Shown: piece by piece, positions 14,919-20,514 of the stretch
Position numbering within the stretch: the stretch's first letter is position 1
Layout of the letters: each line of letters starts with the position of its first letter
Source of the DNA: Nitrosarchaeum sp.
GTDB lineage: Archaea; Thermoproteota; Nitrososphaeria; Nitrososphaerales; Nitrosopumilaceae
DNA length: 20,514 nucleotides
NCBI GenBank assembly: GCA_004297665.1
Contig: SCUP01000332.1
Span: 1 to 20,514, forward strand
Direction of reading: 5' to 3'
Notes under the pieces: generated by a model
The model's database searches: none
What the model saw: the letters and a program-made list of their open reading frames with translations, nothing else
Told to the model about the DNA's origin: nothing
Program-made: the position numbers and the translations under genes

Positions 14919-15971
14919 TTAGCCTGTTCTCACTCTTGGATCAAAATATCCGTACAGTAAATCTGCAACAAATATGCTAATCAGGAAAAACACTGTCAAA
15001 ATGTATGTCGCACCAATAATTACGGGCAAATCCATGACTGTAATTGCCTCAAAATACAGTCTGCCCATACCTGGCCAGTCAAATACAGCTTCTGTAATTA
15101 TTGCACCACCTAATGAGCCTGAAAGACTCAATGCTAGAATGGTGACTATTGGTGGGGCTGCATTTTTTAGAGCATGTGTGTAGATTATCTTTTTCTGATT
15201 AATTCCCATGGTTTTTTTTGCAATTATGAAATCTTCTTGCATTATTCCTACTATGAAATTTCTAACTAGATATGCCCATGACCCAAAACCTATGATTACA
15301 ATTGTGATCAAAGGCAATGTCATATGATATAGTAAAGATCCGATATAACTTGGGTCTGATGATGGAATTAATGGTGTTGCTCTTGCAGGAAAAATATGAT
15401 ATACAAACGAAAATACAAATATCATTAACATTCCTATCCACCAAACAGGAAAACTGGAGCTAATTATTGCAAAACTGGATGTTATTCTGTCTAGTATTGA
15501 TCCTACTTTGCTTCCTGCCAGTGCCCCTAGAAAAATACCTATCACTGATATTATGATTGTTGCAGTTGTAAACAGTAGAATGGTTCTGGGTAGTTTTTCT
15601 AAAATAATTTCTTTGACATCTGATGATCCTGAATCACTAGTAAGAAATGTTGCATGGCCAAAATCTAGGAATAATATTTTGTACATTGTTAACCCTATCC
15701 TTTGTGGGGAATACCATGGCTCATCTAAGCCTAAAGTCTTGATTCTTTGTTCAATTTGAGTCTGAATAAATAACTCAAATTCGTCCACTGATGAAAAACT
15801 TTCTGCAATTGCAGGATTTTCTGTAATCTCAGATCTTACTTGAAAAACAACTCCTTGTTTTAAGATGCTGTCCATATTTGATCCTACTAGTGCAATTGTA
15901 ATGAGTAATGTGATCATCAGAACTCCAAACATTGTGATTAAACGCGTAGCAACATATCTCTTCAAAGCCAA
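14919..15971 (-). CDS. dppB: DppB-type ABC transporter permease
   Basis: Partner permease of the DppB/OppB family, first gene of the permease pair. The 350 residues begin KRYVATRLITMFGVLMITLL (TM1), matching the family opening. They include the EAA loop (about 247-270, FIIAKKTMGINQKKIIYTHA), the signature TEAVFDWPGMGRLYFEAI, and the conserved end YGYFDPRVR. A longer than usual extracytoplasmic segment follows TM1 (about 32-120). The start is TTG 15971: the next ATG would remove the conserved KRY-x-x-x-RL segment, no in-frame ATG precedes it, and a TATA box (15994-16002) sits at leaderless distance. The transporter needs ATPases and a solute-binding protein encoded elsewhere. Substrate unknown. 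Confidence 0.87.
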   Translation of the reverse strand: MALKRYVATRLITMFGVLMITLLITIALVGSNMDSILKQGVVFQVRSEITENPAIAESFSSVDEFELFIQTQIEQRIKTLGLDEPWYSPQRIGLTMYKILFLDFGHATFLTSDSGSSDVKEIILEKLPRTILLFTTATIIISVIGIFLGALAGSKVGSILDRITSSFAIISSSFPVWWIGMLMIFVFSFVYHIFPARATPLIPSSDPSYIGSLLYHMTLPLITIVIIGFGSWAYLVRNFIVGIMQEDFIIAKKTMGINQKKIIYTHALKNAAPPIVTILALSLSGSLGGAIITEAVFDWPGMGRLYFEAITVMDLPVIIGATYILTVFFLISIFVADLLYGYFDPRVRTG

Positions 15972-15993
15972 TAACCAGAAATAGTAAACTCAG

Positions 15994-16002
15994 TTTATAA
16001 TA
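15994..16002 (-). promoter_or_regulatory. TATA box of the dppBC operon
   Basis: On the minus strand this reads attataaac-like sequence (forward tttataata), 23-31 bases upstream of the TTG at 15971. It supports both the non-ATG start and leaderless transcription. Confidence 0.55.
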
Positions 16003-16214
16003 ATTGCAGTATGAATATGCCTTAGTTTGATTTGAGATTTCATATGATTTTTGTGCCTAATTGTGATCTTTTACCTCTTTTTTCTTTGAGGTCATGTATG
16101 TGTCAAATAAAATTAAATTCTGAAATTCTAATCATACGTCTTGAACTATATGAAAAACGCTCTATCTTACGGTAAACCTGATGATATTGATTTAATGTCA
16201 TGAAAAAATTAAAG

Positions 16215-16224
16215 AATAAAAAAT
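16215..16224 (+). promoter_or_regulatory. TATA-like element of the SWIM-finger gene
   Basis: The sequence aataaaaaat is centred about 25 bases before ATG 16245. A second AT-rich element (gttataac, 16231-16238) is too close to the start to serve it. Confidence 0.4.
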
Positions 16225-16244
16225 AACTATGTTATAACTATCTT

Positions 16245-16481
16245 ATGAGTGCCAATACTATACGAAAGGCCAAAAAACTAGTTGAAACTGGTGGTGTTGT
16301 TAAAGTCGATGATGATCTATACCAAATAAAATCTTCATCTGATCCTGAGAAATCTTATTTTGTAACATCTGATACTTGTGAATGTCCTGGTTTCAAAAAT
16401 TTCTACAAGTTTCATCATGGCAAGGGATTAAAAGCAAATTGTTCTCATTTGGAAGCAATAAGAATTTTCAAAGAATCTTGA
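16245..16481 (+). CDS. Small SWIM zinc-finger protein
   Basis: A 78-residue protein consisting of little more than a SWIM domain (C-x-C-x(n)-C-x-H). The ligands are C45 and C47 in DTCECPGF and C66 and H68 in NCSHLEAI, with 18 residues between the pairs. The preceding part (RKAKKLVETGGVVKVDDDLY, then VTSD) forms the usual beta lead-in. SWIM domains bind DNA or protein partners and occur in SWI2/SNF2 ATPases, MuDR transposases and the Shu/Rad51-paralogue accessory proteins. A single-domain form could be an adaptor in DNA repair. A SNF2-type ATPase lies about 2 kb downstream, but not in the same operon, so any link is conjecture. Confidence 0.85.
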   Translation: MSANTIRKAKKLVETGGVVKVDDDLYQIKSSSDPEKSYFVTSDTCECPGFKNFYKFHHGKGLKANCSHLEAIRIFKES

Positions 16482-16624
16482 ATTTTATTTATCTGATGCT
16501 TGTTTTGCCAACTTGTTTTTTCAATTATTATTGGATATACAATTAACGCTCTGGATAAATTGTACATAATATGATGTTTTTAATCTGAAAATTATTTGGT
16601 TTTTATAAAATGGAAAAATTGCTA

Positions 16625-16792
16625 TTATACGCAATAAATGGATTTTTTGAAATCTTCTGAATCTCTTTCAAAATCACACTCTTTGCATACCTGCCAGCTT
16701 CTTTTTTTAAGTATTGTAAAGGATGCTTCGTAACTTACAGAATACATCTTTCCACCACACGAAGGGCATGGTAACGGTATGTCGATTTTCAT
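16625..16792 (-). CDS. Zinc-ribbon microprotein, 55 residues
   Basis: A 55-residue frame from ATG 16792 to TAA 16625-16627. Two cysteine pairs form a zinc ribbon: C9 and C12 (PCPSCGGKM) and C36 and C39 (QVCKECDF), with 23 residues between, the typical spacing for small zinc ribbons. The conserved glycine after the first knuckle and the strand FTILKKRSWQV support the fold. A good TATA box (16814-16822, minus strand) sits 22-30 bases upstream. The gene lies alone between the SWIM-finger gene, with which it is convergent, and the divergent PEFG-CTERM gene. It may bind nucleic acid or protein; its role is unknown. Confidence 0.78.
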   Translation of the reverse strand: MKIDIPLPCPSCGGKMYSVSYEASFTILKKRSWQVCKECDFERDSEDFKKSIYCV

Positions 16793-16813
16793 TGATACTG
16801 CTGATGTTTTTTT

Positions 16814-16822
16814 GATTATAAG
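16814..16822 (-). promoter_or_regulatory. TATA box of the zinc-ribbon microprotein
   Basis: On the minus strand the sequence reads cttataatc, 22-30 bases upstream of ATG 16792, in leaderless position. Confidence 0.55.
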
Positions 16823-16924
16823 GCACGCGTAGAACTGATAAGTCGTTCATATCATATTGTTTTAAATTGATTGTTTGAATATCTTAGTTTCATTTTCGAT
16901 AAAAAAGTACCTTTTCTTAAAAAT

Positions 16925-16935
16925 CTATAAATATT
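16925..16935 (+). promoter_or_regulatory. TATA box of the PEFG-CTERM gene
   Basis: The sequence ctataaatatt lies 20-30 bases before the GTG start at 16955. The ATG at 16936 is in a different frame and too close to this element. Confidence 0.55.
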
Positions 16936-16954
16936 ATGTTCTTAGCCGATAAAC

Positions 16955-17512
16955 GTGCATCGCTCTATTTTATCTGTCTTGTTTCTGTCTCTTGTTGTTT
17001 CTTTACCACTAGCTGGCATCTCATATGCTGAACAAGAAATCACTTGCATTAGTTGTGTTCAAATTCCTTCTTATGAAATTGATCTTTACAAAGAGATGTT
17101 TCCATTAACTGTCTGGACTGATTCACAAATTTATGATCATCACTCAACTATCAAAATAAATGGATACTTGAAACCACAAAACACTATTGCACCAATACTA
17201 GTTGTCATAACTAATCCTATTGGAAATGTTGTAACTGTACAACAACTCTCACCTGATGTTGACGGGAATTTTTCTTTTGAGCTAAACACTGAAAGTCCAC
17301 TCTTAAAACAAGACGGTGACTATATTCTAAAAGTTCAAAGTGGTACTGAGACTAGACAATTCAAAACAATGTTTACTCTAACTAGTGATCCACTTATTCA
17401 ACCTCATGTAGTGCCTGAATTTGGCTCTATCTCTCTTCTAATTCTAATTGGTTCAATTATGTCGATTTTGGTTATTGGTAAATCCTTTTCCAATAGATTT
17501 GTCAAGTTCTAA
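16955..17512 (+). CDS. PEFG-CTERM surface protein
   Basis: A 185-residue secreted protein. It has an N-terminal signal peptide (SILSVLFLSLVVSLPLAGIS, cleavage near SYA-EQE). A short Cys-x-x-Cys (ITCISCVQI) is followed by an Ig-like or macroglobulin-like beta domain (about 58-145: VVITNPIGNVVTVQQLSPDV, DGDYILKVQSG). The C-terminus has the archaeal sorting signal PEFG (154-157), a membrane helix and a basic tail ending NRFVKF. PEFG-CTERM signals are a known class in thaumarchaea, presumed to be cut and anchored by an archaeosortase. The start is GTG at leaderless distance from its TATA box. It probably sits in the cell envelope; binding partner unknown. Confidence 0.85.
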   Translation: MHRSILSVLFLSLVVSLPLAGISYAEQEITCISCVQIPSYEIDLYKEMFPLTVWTDSQIYDHHSTIKINGYLKPQNTIAPILVVITNPIGNVVTVQQLSPDVDGNFSFELNTESPLLKQDGDYILKVQSGTETRQFKTMFTLTSDPLIQPHVVPEFGSISLLILIGSIMSILVIGKSFSNRFVKF

Positions 17513-17558
17513 AACTTACACGTTCTTAAACCCCAATCTCTAAAGCAACCGTAACCAT

Positions 17559-18218
17559 ATGGATTTAGAAAAATTCCGTAACGATGTTTACGAAGTAACG
17601 GATAAACTCTCTAAAAATTTGAAAGAAACTGATTTGCCAAAACTCAACTATGTACGTCAACAACTAATAGAAATGTATCAAAAAAATCTTGTAAAAATCA
17701 ATCACTCTGTTTTGGAGATAATATGTGCATCTAGTCTTATTGCACGTGGTTATTCAGTGGAAGTGGAAAAACAAATTTCTGATATTTTAGTATGTGATAT
17801 TTTTGCAAAAAAAGGAGGTGGAAATACAATTATTGAAATAGAAACAGGTTTTACTCCTCCTGATCATGCCATGGATACTATTGATTATTTCACTGCAAGA
17901 ATCATGAGCAAAATTGCTAGGTATAGCCAACACTGCTCAAAATTTTCTTTGGCAACTCCTGTGATAGGACTAATTCCAATCCCAAAAGCTTTTCTCGTTC
18001 CACCAAATGCAAGAAAAGAATCTGAGATAAAAAAAATCAAAGAACTATGTGATAGATATTACAAAAATCCGCCCATATCATATACTGATATTTTAAATGC
18101 CCATTTGCACTCAATTTATCTGATAAATATTGATAAGGGATTTGCCAAAGAGCTTGATCCTCCCGGTTACGTAGATCTCACTGATAAACTACTTCAAAGA
18201 AGCGAAGTGGAATACTAG
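17559..18218 (+). CDS. Restriction-endonuclease-like (PD-(D/E)xK fold) protein
   Basis: A 219-residue soluble protein. After an N-terminal helical region, the core (48-100) reads as the nuclease-like fold: helix HSVLEIICASSLIARGYSVE, strand EKQISDILVCDIFAKKG with D75 and D80, and strand NTIIEIETG with E93 and E95. The usual motif is D...ExK; here the lysine is replaced by glutamate (E-x-E). It may therefore be an inactive or altered family member, or a variant active site. The C-terminal part has proline-rich strands (GLIPIPKAFLVPP). No restriction methylase is nearby. It is followed by a Cys/His microprotein and a SNF2-family ATPase on the same strand. Fold assignment is from pattern only. 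Confidence 0.65.
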   Translation: MDLEKFRNDVYEVTDKLSKNLKETDLPKLNYVRQQLIEMYQKNLVKINHSVLEIICASSLIARGYSVEVEKQISDILVCDIFAKKGGGNTIIEIETGFTPPDHAMDTIDYFTARIMSKIARYSQHCSKFSLATPVIGLIPIPKAFLVPPNARKESEIKKIKELCDRYYKNPPISYTDILNAHLHSIYLINIDKGFAKELDPPGYVDLTDKLLQRSEVEY

Positions 18219-18264
18219 GTCAAAATAGAAAAAATACAAATCCATCTTCATTTTACTGCTAAGT

Positions 18265-18399
18265 ATGATTTGTGCTGCTTGTGAAATTAGAAAACACTAC
18301 GAGTGTATTGACTGTGTTAACAATCATGAGACTCATCTTTGTCACTGTGATTGCCATGATGAAAATACAAAGCCTCACCCTGTCGATAAACCTCATTAA
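18265..18399 (+). CDS. Cys/His-rich metal-binding microprotein, 44 residues
   Basis: A 44-residue frame from ATG 18265 to TAA 18397-18399. It contains seven cysteines (3, 6, 14, 17, 26, 28, 30) and seven histidines (11, 21, 24, 27, 31, 38, 44). The order is CAAC, then ECIDC, then HETHLCHCDCHD. Two CxxC pairs followed by a dense H/C cluster resemble a B-box or double zinc-finger arrangement compressed to minimum size. This composition is most unlikely by chance. A weak TATA-like aaatacaaa lies at 18232-18240. It lies between the nuclease-like gene (46-base gap) and the SNF2 gene (140-base gap), on the same strand. Probably binds zinc; role unknown. Confidence 0.7.
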   Translation: MICAACEIRKHYECIDCVNNHETHLCHCDCHDENTKPHPVDKPH

Positions 18400-18539
18400 T
18401 CTTAAAACACTGGCTATCTGTTTGAAATTTTAGTGCCTAAATCTACGCATTCATTCCTATTTTAACTATTGTAGACAAACCACCTGATCGTAAGAAACAT
18501 CAAGATTCATAAGGCAAAAAAACATTCTATCGACAAATT

Positions 18540-20264
18540 ATGGCGACATCCATGGAAAATTTTGGAACATTAGAGTATGTTTTGGACAAATACTCAAAAA
18601 TTTGGAGTTGGAAGATTACAGGTCAACGTGCAGTAAGTATGATCTCAAGGCTTGTGCCTGAAGCATGGTATGGTGAAAATATCAATGAGGTAATAATTCC
18701 TGATAGCCTTGAAAGTGTAAAACAGATCAAATTAATCATGGATAGATACCCACTTGAAATTCTATCAAAATCTGCATGGCAAAGAAAAATCGTCAAAACA
18801 TATGCCCCAAAACCTGTACTTCCTCCGGTAAAATATAATCTACATCGTGCAAAAGCTGGAGAACAGTTCCGAGGAAAATTATTGAATTTTCAAAAAGAAG
18901 GATTGGATTTTCTGTTAAAATCATCTGGCAATGCATTACTTGCAGATGAAATGGGTCTTGGAAAAACTGTACAGACTTTGTCTTATGTTGCTACTGAAAA
19001 ACAAACTTTTCCAGTTCTAGTTGTAGCACCATTAGTGACGCTAAATAACTGGGAAAGAGAAATTTCCAAATTTATGAAGAAAAAAAGTAAAAATGGAAGA
19101 ATAATAGAATCTGAATCTCCAACATCAACTATTATACGAACTGGTAAGTCAAAAGAACTTCCTGTAACTGATTTTTACATAATAAATTATGAATTACTTT
19201 ACAAACGTCTCTCTGATTTATCCAAACTTAATCTCAAAACTATTGTGTGTGATGAGGTTCATAACCTAAGATCAAAGACAACTCAAAAATACAAGGCTGT
19301 TAAAAAACTAGCCGCATTACCTTCTCTTTCATATAGGATTGGTCTTTCAGGTACTCCAATTTACAATAGAGGTTCTGAAATTTGGCCAATTGTAGATATC
19401 CTAAGGCCTGGGCTGCTTGGCAGTTTTAAGGAATTCTGTGAGTACTTTTGTTATGTTAATGACAAAGGCAAGGCAATCGTACTTGAAAATAAAAGAGCAT
19501 CGCTTCGAAATGAATTACAAAAACATGTCATGCTACGACGAAAAAAATCTGATGTCCTCAAGGAATTAAAAGATAAAGTTCGTTACAAAGAGGTAATTGA
19601 TGCTGATACTGATTATTACTTTGATGAACTAGGAAAAATATGGACTAAATTAGAAGAAGAACAAAAAGATGCCGAAACTGCTTTTGACAAATCCGCTTCA
19701 TATCATAGGGCAATTCAAAGTGAAAGACAGATTGCCGGTATTGCAAAATTGCCTCATGTAATTAATTTTGTTAAGAACATTATGGAAATAGAAGAAAGTG
19801 TTGTAGTCTTTTGCCATCATAAAGTTATTCATAAATTACTGCATGAGAGTCTTGGCGAATTCTCACCTGTCTCTATTATTGGCGGTCAATCTGATAAACT
19901 ACGTCAAGATCAAATTGACAAATTTCAAAAAGGAGAATCAAAATTAATGATAGCTGGTCTAAGAGCTGGAAACGTAGGAATTAATCTGACTCGAGCCAAA
20001 TACGTAATTTTTGCAGAACTTGATTGGAGTCCTGCAATTCACCGACAAGCAGAAGACAGATTGCATAGAATTGGCCAAAAGAATACTGTTTTTGCATACT
20101 ATCTTATTGGAAATGGCACTCTGGATGATCATGTCGCAAATATTTTGGTAGATAAAAGCTATGAAATTGATTCTATTATGGATGAGACTGCCGATACTTA
20201 TGAAAACAAAGACAAGGCAGAATTAATTCTTGCCCAAATTCATGATAAAATAAGATCAAAATAA
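18540..20264 (+). CDS. SNF2-family DNA-dependent ATPase
   Basis: A 574-residue superfamily 2 motor of the SWI2/SNF2 family, whose members translocate on double-stranded DNA. An N-terminal region of about 110 residues is followed by the two-lobed motor. Helicase motifs are motif I DEMGLGKT (136-143), motif II DEVH (238-241), motif III LSGTP (269-273), motif V RAGNVGINLTRA and motif VI RQAEDRLHRIGQ (502-513). All are intact, so it should be active. The compact form with the RLHRIGQ motif and no chromatin-reader domain most resembles SMARCAL1/ZRANB3/HepA-like proteins acting on forked or damaged DNA. The role in archaea is inferred. Its stop codon directly abuts that of the opposing gene. Confidence 0.9.
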   Translation: MATSMENFGTLEYVLDKYSKIWSWKITGQRAVSMISRLVPEAWYGENINEVIIPDSLESVKQIKLIMDRYPLEILSKSAWQRKIVKTYAPKPVLPPVKYNLHRAKAGEQFRGKLLNFQKEGLDFLLKSSGNALLADEMGLGKTVQTLSYVATEKQTFPVLVVAPLVTLNNWEREISKFMKKKSKNGRIIESESPTSTIIRTGKSKELPVTDFYIINYELLYKRLSDLSKLNLKTIVCDEVHNLRSKTTQKYKAVKKLAALPSLSYRIGLSGTPIYNRGSEIWPIVDILRPGLLGSFKEFCEYFCYVNDKGKAIVLENKRASLRNELQKHVMLRRKKSDVLKELKDKVRYKEVIDADTDYYFDELGKIWTKLEEEQKDAETAFDKSASYHRAIQSERQIAGIAKLPHVINFVKNIMEIEESVVVFCHHKVIHKLLHESLGEFSPVSIIGGQSDKLRQDQIDKFQKGESKLMIAGLRAGNVGINLTRAKYVIFAELDWSPAIHRQAEDRLHRIGQKNTVFAYYLIGNGTLDDHVANILVDKSYEIDSIMDETADTYENKDKAELILAQIHDKIRSK

Positions 20265-20513
20265 CTAAATTTTTAATTTTTCTTTAATTTGATCTAGTTT
20301 TAAAATTATGTTCTTTTTGTTGTTAAACTCTGGCTCTTCGCTAATTTCTTTTCTGATTTGATCAATTAATTCAAAAATCTCTATTCTTGGCTTCTTTTCT
20401 TCCAAGATATTGTTTTGAAATCCTGTTTCTTCTGTTTCTTTGATTTTTTCTATCCCTTCTGGAAGAATTTCATACATCTTGATAATTTTGGATTCTTGTC
20501 TTAGTGGTGACAT
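20265..20513 (-). CDS. Small charged helical protein (start may lie outside window)
   Basis: Eighty-two residues are visible from ATG 20513 to TAG 20265-20267, but only one base lies beyond the ATG, so the true start could be further upstream. The visible part is highly charged, with about a third Glu or Lys. It reads SKIIKMYEILPEGIEKIKET, then KKPRIEIFELIDQIRKEISE, ending LDQIKEKLKI; this suggests two amphipathic helices with no membrane segment or cysteines. I do not recognise a family. It is convergent with the SNF2-type gene with no base between the stop codons. Confidence 0.6.
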   Translation of the reverse strand: MSPLRQESKIIKMYEILPEGIEKIKETEETGFQNNILEEKKPRIEIFELIDQIRKEISEEPEFNNKKNIILKLDQIKEKLKI

Positions 20514-20514
20514 T

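Noticed and set aside
16073..16092. Inverted repeat acctc/gaggt around a T-rich spacer
   Set aside because: Only 5-bp arms with a 10-base loop; expected often by chance in this AT-rich DNA.
16103..16201. 32-codon minus-strand frame between dppB and the SWIM gene
   Set aside because: Composition is not protein-like enough, and the AT-rich stretch upstream is better explained as the SWIM-gene promoter.
16150..16203. 17-codon plus-strand frame starting MKNALSYGKP
   Set aside because: No TATA element at a useful distance and too short to judge; not called.
17559..18218. Restriction-modification system
   Set aside because: No methyltransferase or specificity subunit nearby, and the nuclease motif is atypical (E-x-E).
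1..20514. Mobile element, prophage or CRISPR content
   Set aside because: No transposase, integrase, phage structural gene, terminal repeats or spaced direct repeats seen; the only long repeat is the coding pair at 7810-8052.

Overview
The window looks like a chromosomal segment of an ammonia-oxidising marine archaeon of the Nitrosopumilus type (Nitrososphaerota, formerly Thaumarchaeota). The evidence is the strongly AT-rich DNA, a stand-alone cdvA cell-division gene, archaeal FEN1, a PEFG-CTERM surface protein, secreted proteins with C-terminal modules typical of that group, and TATA boxes about 25-30 bases before start codons that imply leaderless mRNAs. There is no phage, insertion sequence, CRISPR array or rRNA. 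The species cannot be fixed from the sequence alone.

Layout. 1-625: the 3' end of a secreted-protein gene and a small unknown gene. 817-3624: cdvA, then an AMP-forming acetyl-CoA synthetase. 3650-5250: a PAS-domain protein and FEN1, both on the minus strand. 5382-6329: a small unknown gene, tRNA-Ser(CGA), and a one-pass membrane protein convergent with the tRNA. 6472-8070: a large secreted protein ending in two almost identical repeats. 8106-11046: short genes, including an MscL-type channel, a stand-alone Lrp/AsnC ligand-binding domain, two SRPBCC proteins and several microproteins. 11122-13550: four codirectional genes for a long coiled-coil protein, an intact JAMM metalloprotease, a membrane-anchored zinc ribbon and a small unknown protein. 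13551-15971: two DppB/DppC-type permeases on the minus strand, DppC carrying a very large extra domain. 16245-20264: a SWIM zinc-finger protein, a zinc-ribbon microprotein, a PEFG-CTERM protein, a PD-(D/E)xK-like protein, a Cys/His-rich microprotein and a SNF2-family ATPase. The window ends in a small charged protein on the minus strand.

How the genes relate. Most are single transcription units with their own TATA box. Apparent operons are dppB-dppC (no gap), the coiled-coil/JAMM pair, the zinc ribbon/104-residue pair and the RAM-domain/58-residue pair. The best candidates for something undescribed are the coiled-coil + JAMM + zinc-ribbon block and the nuclease-like + Cys/His microprotein + SNF2 block. 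Both are inferred from gene order in one window. At least three short genes encoding 44-58 residue proteins look convincing and would be missed by a usual length cut-off; others are weaker.
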